A program made the position numbers and the translations under genes. The notes beneath the pieces are model-generated. The model was given only the letters and a program-made list of their open reading frames with translations. It made no database searches and was not told the origin of the DNA. Positions 1-12,600 of a stretch of 64,000 nt of DNA are shown in pieces. How positions within the stretch are numbered: position 1 is the first letter of the stretch; every line of letters starts with the position of its first letter. Location of the stretch: contig JASANG010003653.1 in the NCBI GenBank assembly GCA_030248215.1, forward strand, positions 62,001 through 126,000. The letters are read 5' to 3'. This DNA is from Enoplolaimus lenunculus. Lineage: Eukaryota > Nematoda > Enoplea > Enoplida > Thoracostomopsidae.

Positions 1-230
1 ATCTATACGCTTAGCCTTATGCTTAGGCTTAGTCATAGGAATATGCTTATACTACTGTTCCGGCCCTGTTCTATACATGGGCCATCTTAGGCATAGGCTT
101 AGGTTTCGCTTAAGTTTACGCTTAGGCTTTTGGAGCAGGCTTTGTTTAAGCATCGATTAGATCAGAGATAGCATTGGCTTAAGCTTAAGCCGAGGCTTTA
201 TGAATAAGTTTTAAACAAACAAAGATTAGA
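1..230. repeat. Degenerate GCTTAG/TTAGGC-like short repeat
   Basis: Repeated variants of GGCTTAG, GCTTAAG and GGCATAGG fill about 230 bp. It looks like a decayed 6-bp tandem repeat, with no long perfect run. Resemblance to TTAGG-type telomere units is superficial. Confidence 0.5.
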
Positions 231-240
231 TCTTGAATAG

Positions 241-340
241 AGAGCCCCCTCGGGCTCGAGCATCAAACTCCTATAGCTGAGTGGTGATGGTATACGCCTC
301 CCACTCCAGGCACTGGAGTTCGAATCCTAGCATAAAAGTA
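241..340 (+). repeat. tRNA-derived SINE, copy 1
   Basis: Contains a good A box (TAGCTGAGTGG) and B box (AGTTCGAATCC) at tRNA spacing, preceded by the hairpin GAGCCCCCTCGGGCTC. The same head recurs at 537-615. No complete cloverleaf or CCA. Confidence 0.65.
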
Positions 341-536
341 CGACTCAGGAGAAATAGAAAATATTCATGTGATAAAGGGTGAAGCGAAAAATTTTCAGTT
401 TACTATCTATAACCCCTTCTCACATTGAGTTGCCTATAGGCAACTCAGCGCAGTGTATATACATTAAATAATATATATCGCACCGTGTTTAACAATTGTA
501 ACACGTATACATAGTAGTAAATCACCACAAGACGTG

Positions 537-615
537 AGAGCCCCCTCGGGCTCGAGCGTCAAGCTCCTACAGCTGAGCGGTGATGGTATACGCCTCCCAC
601 TCCAGTCACTGGAGT
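537..615 (+). repeat. tRNA-derived SINE, copy 2 (truncated)
   Basis: About 90% identical by eye to 241-315 (same A box region and leading hairpin), broken off after CACTGGAGTT before the rest of the B box. Confidence 0.6.
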
Positions 616-1045
616 TTAACAAGGGGGGTACCCGCTAAAGAGGCCAAATGAATATCAGTCCCCCTCTTATTCGGGTAACTACAGTAGGATTAACGCGATC
701 TTATACTGCAAATATATATATTGCGAATGCTATAAAACGTGAAACATGTGGTGTACATTTTATATTTTATCTATTGAACCGCCAAGTGGAAACTAGAATT
801 GACCTGGGGCCAGGATTTTTAACCGAGTTGGTGCGCAAGGGGACTGGACCGGTACCAACCGGGGTCATGTGAGAACACATAAAGATAACTATGAATATTA
901 GCTGCGATAGTCGTAATATGTAATTATAATGCTGGCAAAGAGTGGGAAAAACAATACATATATTGTGTAGTATGTACTGCAAACCGTGGGAAAAAAGTTC
1001 AAAAATGGCAAAATAACATACTAGCGCAGCGCTGGGTAATCACCC

Positions 1046-1260
1046 AAGGATCGACCGAATATTGATTTAACCGGGTACGGAATATTAAATTTTGCACGTA
1101 TGTATTATGGATTTTAGATTAACTTTTGGCTCGGATTTTTCATTCCATGTCAGTGTCCAGTCTTGACTTCCCGGACTTGCAGCACCTGCAAAATATACCG
1201 GAACCGGATGTCAAGTTTTTGCCGGATATTAAAAAGAATCCGCATATTTGGTCGATCCTG
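1046..1260. mobile_element. MITE-like element, GATCGACCG ends
   Basis: Begins AAGGATCGACCGAATAT and ends ATATTTGGTCGATCCTG as an inverted repeat. Related ends occur at about 39832, 40600, 41520-41850 and 57200-57240, so this is a dispersed family. Confidence 0.5.
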
Positions 1261-1548
1261 TTGTCACCAGTATATATAGAAAGTTGAGGCATGTATAAAA
1301 ATATCTCCGTTTGACTACTTATAAGTTTAACTTATCGTTTGCAAAAACAAGATTTTAAACTCGGTTATGGTATCTCCCAAAATAACGAACGATAAGGTTT
1401 GAAACTCGGTGCACACACATTGTTAATGTAGACGTTTGTTTAACAATATGGTTACTTTCTGTTATACAACAAAATTCCTTATAACACTAAAAATCTAAAC
1501 TGTAACATCAGTGTTGTATTGTTTGCTGGATTTTGCATCTGGTTTCAG

Positions 1549-1744
1549 ATGCGCTCCCGATAAAGGTTTCGCAGTTGTCGAACTGAGCGCCGGAGGCAGT
1601 GCTAGTGGCGCATCGATTGGGTCGAAACGTAGCGGTACAGAACAGTTTGAAAAGAAGATTGGTCCATGTTGGATGTTAAATTCGTGGACGAAGCTAAAGG
1701 AGGATATTTGCAGTCGAGTGCTTGCAGCTCAATATAGTCAGTAA
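1549..1744 (+). CDS. Possible terminal exon of an unrecognised + strand gene
   Basis: A good acceptor (CATCTGGTTTCAG) opens a 196-bp frame ending in TAA, encoding CAPDKGFAVVELSAGG and, later, GPCWMLNSWTKLKEDI. Composition is less AT-rich than its surroundings. I recognise no family. It could be the 3' end of a gene lying left of the window, or a chance frame. Confidence 0.25.
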
Positions 1745-1790
1745 ACAAACAAGACAGGTTTATTTGAACAAAACAAAAATGAATGTAGTA

Positions 1791-2748
1791 ATGCGCCGTC
1801 CACAATAATTTTGTCAACGGTGCCACAAAATATGCCATAGCCCAAGGCTATCACGAGGTCATTTTCAAAATGACCTCGTGATAGCCTTGGGCTATAAGCG
1901 AAATCGCTTATAGCTCAGGGCTATCACGTGTCAGCCCCGTCCTCGAAACTCGTGATAGCCCTGAGCTATCACAAATCACCTCGATTTTAGCCACACACAC
2001 CACATACACAATACAAACGAACACAACGCAAATTAACACACAAACATATCAACTTACATATCTTAAAATTTGCAAATATTCGTTTTAGCGGCCGGTCAGC
2101 TAGTTTTACTGCTAAAGATATGAAACTGCATATGAAAGAGGGAGCCAATGTTTACTTTTAGGGGCGTATATAAAGCGTAAGCGATACAAATATGGGTTCG
2201 TACACCGAAGCCTAAACCTAAGTAAACAATATAATCTAGAACGCCTGAAAATTTTTTCCACTTTGTTCAAAATAGTTCTAGACACCCTTACGCCTGAAAA
2301 TTTTTTCCACTTTGTTCAAAATATTTCTAGACACCCTTACGCCTAAAAATTTTTCAAAGTCTGTAAAGCGTGAAAATTTTTCCAAGTCCACTCAGTGTTT
2401 CAAAATTTAAGGTTTGCCACAAAACTCTTCATAGCACTGAGCTAGCGTGCAGAGCAAAGGATTAAAATTTTAAAATTGAATTTGTTGGTATCACGTTTCA
2501 TAACACACATAAACATGTGTGTTATGAATATAAATATATATAGAAGAGGAAATTTTGTGATAGCTCAGGGCTATCACGAGTTTCGAGGACGGGGCTGACA
2601 CGTGATAGCCCTGAGCTATAAGCGATTTCGCTTATAGCCCAAGGCTATCCCGGGCTATCCCGAGGTCATTTTGAAAATGACCTCGTGATAGCCTTGGGCT
2701 ATGGCATATTTTGTGGCACCGTTGACAAAATTATTGTGAACGGCGCAT
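1791..2748. mobile_element. Foldback element with about 185-bp terminal inverted repeats
   Basis: Left arm 1791-1975 and right arm about 2553-2748 are near-perfect inverted copies starting ATGCGCCGT. Each arm contains smaller palindromes; in the left arm 29-nt arms pair around position 1866, followed by ATAAGCGAAATCGCTTAT and a further hairpin of about 19-nt arms. The right arm carries a 10-bp insertion that breaks its first palindrome. No coding sequence inside, no clear target duplication. Confidence 0.85.
2242..2400. repeat. 49-bp tandem repeat inside the foldback element
   Basis: Units start at 2242, 2291 and 2340 (period 49) with CGCCTGAAAATTTTTTCCAC. The first two are almost identical, the third degenerates. 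Confidence 0.8.
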
Positions 2749-2802
2749 AATGCCATCGATTTCTAAGTTTCAAACATCGCCTGATTGCGAATGCTTATGC
2801 AT

Positions 2803-3091
2803 GGTCCACAATAAGGAGTGACACTGTGGTCTAAAATAACCAGTCCTTCCGTCAAATTAACAAATTTGTGAAATATTTTATTTCAGTTTGTAAACTGAAT
2901 TTCAAAAATTTTGAATGTAATTTAAGGTCAGATTGCAAACTGATTAAATATTTTTCCTTAGTTTGCAAGCTGATATTATGTTACTGCAAAGCAGTCCTAA
3001 CTACGCATACAAATAGAACTGAATATCGTTCAACATCTTATTTTTAAACTGAATTCCGTTTTCCACCCCAGTGTCACTCCATATTGGGACC
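2803..3091. mobile_element. MITE-like element with GGTCC ends
   Basis: The left end GGTCCACAATAAGGAGTGAC is the inverse of the right end GTCACTCCATATTGGGACC with few mismatches. The 289-bp interior repeats CAGTTTGCAAACTGA-like palindromes and has no coding potential. Confidence 0.6.
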
Positions 3092-3244
3092 TTGAATTAT
3101 TAGCCGCCTCTACAAGACTCTAGTCTTGACTAATTACTGAATCTATCGTCCATTGAGTTGGTACATAAGTTTCAGGGGAACTGAGGTTTACCAACGGTAC
3201 AATATACAAAAATGCCCACTGGTGCAGGTGGATTTTTTACTTAC

Positions 3245-3250
3245 TTTATT
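3245..3250 (-). terminator. Candidate RBM39 polyadenylation signal
   Basis: AATAAA on the minus strand, about 265 nt after the RBM39 stop codon. Position and sequence fit a poly(A) signal, but AATAAA occurs often in DNA this AT-rich. Confidence 0.35.
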
Positions 3251-3515
3251 ATATATAGTAATCGTGATGCAAGTGATATTGTTAGTGTTTCAAAACAAAA
3301 CTAAAACGAGTTTTCTTTATAATCTTATATTACCCGATACCCCTGACCAACGCTAGATAACATGTGGAATCAATCTCCGGTTACAAAGGCAAAAAAAGAT
3401 AAGCACGTTATCATACATGCTGGTTCATTTTCTCAAACGCCTCGCGAGCAACCAAAACAATGACGACGACTAAATGAATCATACAGTGCTTTATAATTTT
3501 GTAACGACTTATTAT

Positions 3516-3679
3516 TCAAAACTGTGGCATTACACCAGGGCCTACAGGAAGCAGCGACTGCTGTTGCATCAATTGTTGTTGAACAAACGAAGGCAACATA
3601 AGTGTATTTCGTGTCGCCGCATCTGGGAACAACTCGTGATAGTTAGGAACTGGAACATAGTTCGCTGTAATGATTTTAC
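3516..3679 (-). CDS. RBM39: RBM39 exon 12, C-terminus and stop
   Basis: 164 bp including the TGA stop at 3518-3516. Encodes KIITANYVPVPNYHELFPDA, TRNTLMLPSF and a Gln/Leu-rich tail ending GPGVMPQF. The tail is divergent from vertebrate RBM39, as expected for this family. Confidence 0.92.
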
Positions 3680-6600
3680 CTGAAAATATGTTGCAAACAC
3701 TTACATCAAACGCTAAACCGCAGTACTATTTGAGTGTCAGGGTGTAAATAGTAAAAATATCGAAACGCATAGTGATCAACACAACGGATACGGAAAACGA
3801 ATATTGAAGTAAAAAAGTTTCCAAAATGTTTTATTTTTTCTGCCAACACATTGAGGCGTGAAAATATTCACCACGCTTTCTAAAACTTCTCTGAAGAATG
3901 ACGGATGCATCGAAATTGTTCAGATTGTGGTTAAATTTCGTAATTTACTTTTACCGGAAACGGATATTCGGTTACACCATGATACTTACATGTACATGCT
4001 TCAGCGCATCTAAGACCGCACGAAATTACAGTTTTAAATGTGACATAAATACCATACCACATAAAAGCCTCTCTTGTACCTGCAAACCAGCGCCCATGCA
4101 ACGAATTGACTGCGTTGACTGCAGTTGCTATAGTCGGGCACTTAACGTAAACGTTGCCTTGCGATGATGCTTTGTCGACAAAAATGTGAATGACACCGCC
4201 GTGTTTATTGCATTCTTCAATGACGTCATCTTGTACTTCTACTTCCCACGTAGGCGATGTTTCGCTACAAAAAAGCAAAACATTAAATAACGCACCCAAT
4301 TAAAATATTCGGGTCGTGATGTAAGTCCATTCACTGGGATTTCTATTGGCTGCTGGAGTGGAAAGACAAGCCACTAAAATTGGGTAAAGAATTTAGTGGT
4401 TATGAGCTTAAGTCACTTTGAAGGTCTCCGGATCATTCTATTCAATGAAGCTTTAACATTAAACAGTTACTACATGTCTGTCTGTCTCGGAGGTAGTGAC
4501 GAATATCAACTAAAGAGATCATGGTGACAATCATTAGTGACTGCGTCTCGTCATCGACAAACAACGATGCGGATACGAATGAGTACCTAAGGCCACATAC
4601 AAAAAATAAACGTCGACTGGAAAATTTTTTGGCAGAAATGAAACCTATACGCAACATGCCAACACGTGAAAAACGAAAGGAACATTTAAGAAAACTGTAA
4701 ACAAACCAGCAAAGCGTTATGTAAATTTACAGACCTCATAACATTTCAGCCGTTATAATATAGAACCAACATAAATACTTTAAAGCGGAAAAATATTAAT
4801 TTTGTATTAAAACCTATGCGATTTTAAAGTAACTCCTCGCATGGTTATAATGTACTCACTTGGCTGGATCAAACATGTTTGACAACATGAAGCACTGAGT
4901 TGCAATTGGTGGAGTTGACGATGCTTGTTGATGTTGTTTATTTTGAAGCACTTGCTGCGCCATTTGCGGAAGCTGCAATCCGGTATCTGAAAAACAATAC
5001 CACCGCAGCAAATAATCTATATTAATAAAGCTTCGAACGCGATACATAGGTAATTTGGACAGCGTTTGAGGTTTTATCTACATGCATTGAATTTTGATAC
5101 AAGGAAAAGTATATGCAAATTAACTGTTGCAATTGTTGCAACGTCGGTGACTAAATAAACAATTAGTCAATGGTGCCACACAAACTCTAACACTTTTGAA
5201 ACTTTTTTCAAAGGTCAAATGTTATAAGCTAAAATTGTAACAAGTAACATTCTTTTGCTTTTTACATTACAATACATTTCTCGGTACTGCAGACCAAGAA
5301 GGCTAACAACTAGGGATGTGCCGATACCAAATTTTTTTGCCCATGTCGATTCCAACTTTAGTACACTATGTTTAATAAGCAGATAGAATACTACAGTCTT
5401 AAACCATGACCATCATAAACGATTATAATTTTATACGAACGGTTAATTTCAATTATTTTCTTTTAAACACAAACGTAAGAGAGACAATTTTCTTGAGCAG
5501 ACACACTACTGTGCCCTCAGAAATGAAATTGATAGCATTCCAACTGACTGTTATGTGCAAAAAGTATCGACAAAGAATCGGCAATTTTTTTAGCAGTGCC
5601 GATACTCGCGAAGAGTGCGGATTATTACCGATGCCGATTAATCGGCACTTCCCTATTAACAACCACTGCAGCCGGTTAAACGGCAAGAAGAAATGATGTA
5701 GAAAAAGACCTAACCATGAAAGAGCAGACAATTGCCAGCAGGATTGAACTGGCAGTCACACACCGCATTTGGCCTTGTACCGACATCGTATCACAAAAAC
5801 AACGGAGGTACTAAAAGATCCAAGATATCACAGGTGCTTGGCACCGTAAGAAACTCTAAAGCTTGTAATAAAAAATTGCGCTGCACTCCAGCTGGCTAGG
5901 AACAGGGCGTTGCACCGCACGACAATCCCGGTTCGAAAAAAGAAGAACTTGAATTCCGAAGAAATTCCGATTTCTTATTAAAAGTGCAATAAACAGAGAA
6001 TAATGAACTCTTTACTTTCGGCTAGTTTCGCCATCAGCTGAATCCGTCCTGTTGTTCCCAAATCAACTCCGGCGCGATCCAACTCATCTGTGTCAAAATT
6101 TTTATTGTTTCCAATCGGTGTGTGCTCAGTGACATGCCCAACCTAAAATATTAATAATACCAATACCACGCAAATAAATTCTAAGGTAAATTTGATAACT
6201 TGGCTTAATCACGCACCGTTATTTAGCAAGTGAATGTACATACTAACATCATGTTTGCTAATAAAATCGCATTATCTGGTAAACAAATATACAAAACGTA
6301 CAATATAAGACATGCCACCAGAACACTGTTTTATAATTGCAGTAATTCACATTTTTGAAGCTGTATATATGCTTAACTCAAAAATATCTGAAATACGATA
6401 CAAAAATGTAACTCACAAATTCCAGCTCCCGTTTTGCCTATCCAAAATACATATACTCAGAACAAACCAACCTTCATAGGGCGTCCTGCCAGTTCAAATC
6501 CATTCAGCTGCTCCATCGCTTTCTTCGCATGCTCACCGTTCAGAAACTGAAAAAGGCATAATTACAATAACCGCTCCATAGCAAAAGCGCGATATTTCAA

Positions 6601-9600
6601 TTTAAAAAACAGGCGAGACAACACTACAACCATTATAAAATCGCCGAAACATATACACATATCCGCTTGTCAAATTCAACCGAAAGTGACTACAATAGAA
6701 ACCTATGAATCATTACGTAATGAATACGAATTGCTGCATGCGATAAACCACTTTGATTCTTCGTATCTATAACTTAAAAAAACGGACATATAAGACAAAA
6801 CTTGCAAAGGTAAACACACAATACTTACCGAAATAAATCCGTAACCACGGGAGCGACCTGTTTCGCTGTCTTTTAAGAGTTGAATACTTTCCACCTAGAA
6901 CATGACGGTTTATCAGAGTAAACAACACTCAACATGAGAGCTGAAGCAAATTCTCAACTACTTAAACACGAAAATTACATGCAATTAAAACTAACAACAA
7001 TGCGCCATGCATCAAAATTTAGATTCATTAAAAATTCGAACGTTCACCTCATCACTTTCTTACCTCTCCAAACGGCTCAAATATACTGCGAAGCATGTCT
7101 TCCGTAATATTGAAATGTAACGAACCGACATACAGCTTCATCGGTCCTTGTGTAATCGCTGCCGCAGAGCCTCCAGGCGCAAGCCCAGTGCCGCCAGCGG
7201 AAGCCGCTAAAGCAGCAACGCCGGCACCTGGAATTCCGGCCATGAGCGAGCGATTCTTTTCGGCTTGTGTTGGTTGAATCATTATTGGTGCGCCCATTAG
7301 CCGTTGTCCGTTCAATCCAAGCGCCTTGAACCAAAGTAGAAAACATAAATCAATCTTAGACTATTACAAACAAATACAAATTAAATAAATAATCAAACAA
7401 ACAAACCCGTTTTCGATTTACATAAATGTGATGTGTTCTAAAGCGATACGGATATGCTTAACTTTGCATGACGCATGAAAGAACAAGGAAGGCTATAACT
7501 AAACTTGAAACATGATTGTAATTGTTAGGTATTTTTCCAATAAAATGTCTAGGGATATGCCGATACCAAAATTTTTGCCGATGCCGAGCCGATAGTGACT
7601 CCAACTTTAGTACACCATGCTTAACAAACAGATAGCATACTACATTACATCGTTAAACCCTCGAAGTTTTGACAACTGTTGCCAGCCAAAAGACCCCTTA
7701 AATCAATACTATATTTGTTAATGTTAAAACTTCTAGTTCCGATTCAGCTAAAAACTTGCCGTTCCGATTCCGGTATCACCCAGTTCCGCTTTGCACCCTT
7801 TGAATTAGGTACGTACGTATATACAAGGTGCTAATGCTTATCGTGTACCTAGCTGAATTCGTATCTGAAGTAATCGTTGTTTGTTGACCGTGATTTAACA
7901 TAAATATTGCGCCAAATGGGATTACGTACCTACACATATAGTACATGCTCAAATGTTGAAAAAGTGGATGCATAATTTGTAAGACCAGAATTCTGAACAA
8001 ATGTAATGTAGTTATGTCTTAGGGATGTGGCGATACCAAAATTTTTTCCGATGCCGATTCTTATTTTGAAATTTTGACGATGCCGATTCCAACCTTAGTA
8101 CACCATGCTTAACAGGCAGATAGGATACTACACTTCATCGTTACATGAAGAACTTGGTTCGTTTCAATTAATTTTTTTCAAACACAACCGCAAGAGATAA
8201 CAATTTCCCTGAGCAGGCACACTGATCATATGCGCCAAGAAGTGAAATTGATAGCATTCCAACGGATTGTTACGTGCAAAAAGTGACTGCCGACGTTGAT
8301 ACTCGCGAAAAGCGCTGATTATTACCGACACCGATGCCGATTAATCGGCACATCCCTAATCAATATCCAATATTTTAGCCCATTCCTTTTATCTAGTTGC
8401 AAAAAATATCCAACATTCTCAAAATTGTATTTCTCAGGCTTTGCGCTTTCGAACCAGCCCAAATTAAATGCCGATTACCGATGCCGATGAATCGGAATTC
8501 CGCTTGCACCTGTTGTTTGGCCCGTCCTACTTTTAATGATATCCGGTTTTCCTTATTCTCAAGCTCTGCGCTTTCGAACCAGCCCAAATTAAAAATGTGC
8601 CCATTAATCGGCATCGGTAATAATCGACACTTTTCGTGAGCATCGGCATCGACACTGCCAAAAAATTGCCGATACTTTTTTCACATAACATTCTAATACC
8701 GGATATCTAAATATGTATTCGGGGTTCCGCGTCACTTACCAATGGTATCGCTTCCATGTCGTAAAATTCAACATAACCAATGCCTTTCGATCGCTTCGTT
8801 TTACTATCAGTGATTATTCGAACGTCGCGAACCTGTGGCAAATATTAGAATTAAAAAGTAAGTAAATATCGGAGATGTCCTTCCAGAGGGTGCCGGGGCC
8901 ATACAGTACCATAAACAAAACCAGAAAATGATCTAAACAGAGTGTAAAACGGACCAGATTATATCGGAAGCGGACTGGGAACAGCAATATGAATATTGGA
9001 ACGGGAATTGAAAAGTTCGCGTGTTGCAATATTTTAAATTTCTAATCAGAATCAGGACTAATTGCGAATCTAATTTTAACCGAAATAGCAACTCTCTTGC
9101 TACACTATGAATGTACCGCCGATGTACACGTTCACAAACCAAAACATTGCTGCAGTGAAAACTTGTTTTGTAAATACTACAATAGCACTACAGCAACTTT
9201 CTACGCGTGTCTAAACAAAATGTCCAGTGGCACAATTTAGCCAGAATCTGAACACAGCACAGCAATCTTATTACATCACCATACGCAAAACCTCGCGTGA
9301 CGCGATATGCCAAACAACAAACGTATTAATAGTAACTTCGCAACATGGGAGTATCAAGAAAATGCCGCATGACACGATATGATAAACACGGCACCGTGTT
9401 CCCAAGTACATGCTTACGCAAAATGTACATAAAATTTGAAGTTTAGTGTATTTTGCTGGCCCCGGCGCGGGTAAAATTCCGCCACCGAGACATCTCTATT
9501 ATATAAAGAGCATAACCTTTTTCGTGTTATCACAGAACGGTTGGCAATGAACCGACAGAAATGTAAACAACATTTTGCAACATGTCAGGACCACTGAACT

Positions 9601-12600
9601 AGACTAACAAGGGTGTAAAATCGAAATCGAAATTCCGGTTGCACCCTGAGACTAACATAATCTGTACCTGTCCAACAGAGCCAAAAAAATCTTCCAGATC
9701 ACGTGGTCGGCACCGCGCGGACAACTGCATCACAAATATTGTACGCGCATCACGTTCTTCTGGCGTCATCTCTTCGGTACGCTTTGCATTGCGAGGTGGC
9801 GTTTTTCTTGGAGTGAATGGCATTCTGATAAATAGTTAAGGTTGACATTTGACACAACACACACATACTACCAGACTACCAGGGTTCCAACGGAATTGCT
9901 GTTCCGGCCAAAATTCATGCAAAAGTTCGATTCCTGTTGTTGTTCCTGCAGTCAAAAATGCAGGAACCGGAATTTTTGCCGTTTTGCAGCAAATTATTCA
10001 TAAACATTTCTGTGCAAAATATTTGTTTCGAAATAAGTTTTTGTAATTAGTATAGCATAGATTCGGTGAAAAACATTATTTCAAATTCCGGTTCCTGTTC
10101 TGTTCCGGTTTCTTAAAAGAAATGCAAAGGCATTTGAAATAACTTTCATCACCGTGTTACTGCTAGACTTTTTTGAAAACTTGCCAATTTTCAGCTATTT
10201 CATCACTAAGTTTTGCCAAAAAAACCTCATGTCCAAATAACTATTTTTCAAAGACAAGGTTTCCAATATGTAAATGATTAGGTCCAATCTGCCACAAAAC
10301 CGTAAAAATTTCGGTTGATCCATGATAAGTACATACACATACGGTATATACATTCACGCATATATTATAATTTTGGGAGACTTATTAGAAAACTAGCCAA
10401 CACTCTAACAATGCGTTTTCGGCAAGAAATTATTTCAAATTCCGTTTGCCATTCCTGTATATGAAGAGATGGGCGGGAAACGGGACATTTTGATCCCCCG
10501 GAACGAAAATTTTGTAAAAAATAAAAAATTTCAGAAAATGGTGGCAAATTTCGGGTCATTCGAAGGATCAAGTCTAAGGAATACGATTTCACGAATGTTG
10601 AATATGCGTTTGCAGTTAGATAAAAGTTACGTATGTGCTAAAAACAGCAAATATTGATCCCACCGGAATTTTTGATTTTCACAAATTTGACAACTAACGG
10701 TAGGTTTTCCAGCAATGTGTATTTTTGTGGCCGCATATTAGGGATGTGCCGATTAATCGGCATCGGTAATAATCGGCACTTTTCGTGAGTATCGGCATCG
10801 GCACTGCAAAAAAATTGCCGATTCTTTGCCGATATCTTTTGCACATATAACAGTCAATTGGAATGCTATCAGTTTCATTTCTGGGCGCATATTTGTGTAT
10901 CTAGTCAGAAAAACTGTTATTTTTTTGCGTTTGTGTTTGAACAATTTAATTGAAATTAACGGTTCTTATAAATTTTTAATCGTTTAGGATGTATAGGGTT
11001 TAAGTCTTCATATAATGATGTAACGTAGTAATCCTATCTGTTTATTAAGCATGGTGTACTAAAGTTGGAATCGGCATCGGCAAGATTTCAAAATAAGAAT
11101 CGTCATCGTTATCGGCAAAAATTTGGTATCGGCACATCCCTACCGCATATATTGACATATGCTTTCAAACTAGAATCCAAACAGAGATTCTTTTATTCGT
11201 CCGTCGTTGGCCCATCTCAAAAAGTTGGTAAAAACACTTAGCGGTTTGTGAAAAGTTTTATTTTACCATACTAGACCATTTTCTAACAAACAAAATAACA
11301 GTGAAAGTAAACAAGCTATTGCATTAACACCGACAGATTGAGGGATAGATAAACGCATATCTTGTGCTGTAATTCGAAAGTGTGATTTGGGAATATCATT
11401 TATAATCACCAGGGTGCAAAGCGGAACTGGATTACACCAAAATCGTAACTTGAAATTCTGTGACTGCACGGATAATTGGCATTGATAAATATAATGTTCC
11501 TTTATGTTGTCTGTTGGCTGGAAAAATTTTCAAAAATGTCGCTTTAACGAATTGGCGATGATTTTTGGTTCTGTAAAGCTAGACTACAATCAATTATTGA
11601 TAAATTAACTCGTCGAAAGCAATTGAATAGGTATGTAATACAGCATTTTTATGCAACTAAAAATGACTTTCCGGGAGGATCAGCATTTGATCCCTCAGGA
11701 AAGTCGTAATTTTTTAGCAAATATTGCTGGTTGCAACAAACGTTGCACTCTGGTGCTCACCCCACGGAATTTTTGCTTTTTTGTTAAAAATGAGTTTCCG
11801 AGACGATCAACGTTTGATCGCCTTTTTTAAAAAAATATTGCTGGTTCAACAAGCAACAGCAAAATTTAGTTCCTGTTATGGCTATTCTCTGTCATTTTTC
11901 TGTCACATTAAATAAAGGTGATTGTGGTTACACCACAAAATTATTTTACAAAATTTAATTAAATTATTTTCTCTTGGTCGTATAGCGCTTGTTAACAAAA
12001 ACCATAACGCTTACACATCACGCCGTTCTGGGCCGGGCATGCGTCGCGAAGGTGGTCCGCCCACAGCACCACCAGGAGGAGACGATCGACGAGATCGCCA
12101 AGGCGGTGACGGTTCACGAGTTCGCATGAGTGGCGGCGGCATCGATGCAAGTGAAGGCGGCGGTGATACAGGCGGAGAACGGCGGCGATGATCGCGATCG
12201 CGGCGTCGATGACGTTCACGGCTTCTACTTCGACTATGACGACGTTCACTACCCGCACCACGGTCGCGCCGGGAATCGCGTGGCGATCGCGATCGACTTC
12301 CACGGCTGAAACACGCTCATATTTAAGTTTGTAGGTCAAATTGCTACTCATTTCAATACAAATATCTGAATGCGACAACACAGGAAATCAGCTAAAAGTA
12401 CTAATATTTGATACTAACAAGTTCCTATACAGTGGCTGGAAATGTGACCTTTTACTTGAAAGCAAACTGTATATTCTACTGGAGTTTCCCTAGGGTTAAT
12501 GCGATGCTACTCACATTCGAGCTCTCACCCACTCCAACTCCTCTCCTTAGTTGACCTAAACGTTTTTCAAGCCTCCATTGCAAACAGAAAAAAATTAGTA

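Noticed and set aside
1-230. Telomeric or subtelomeric TTAGG-type repeat
   Set aside because: No run of perfect units; spacing and sequence vary throughout.
11992-12381. 129-codon minus-strand frame over the RS exon as a separate protein
   Set aside because: It is the wrong frame of RBM39 exon 3; the splice-consistent frame encodes the RS/RG repeat.
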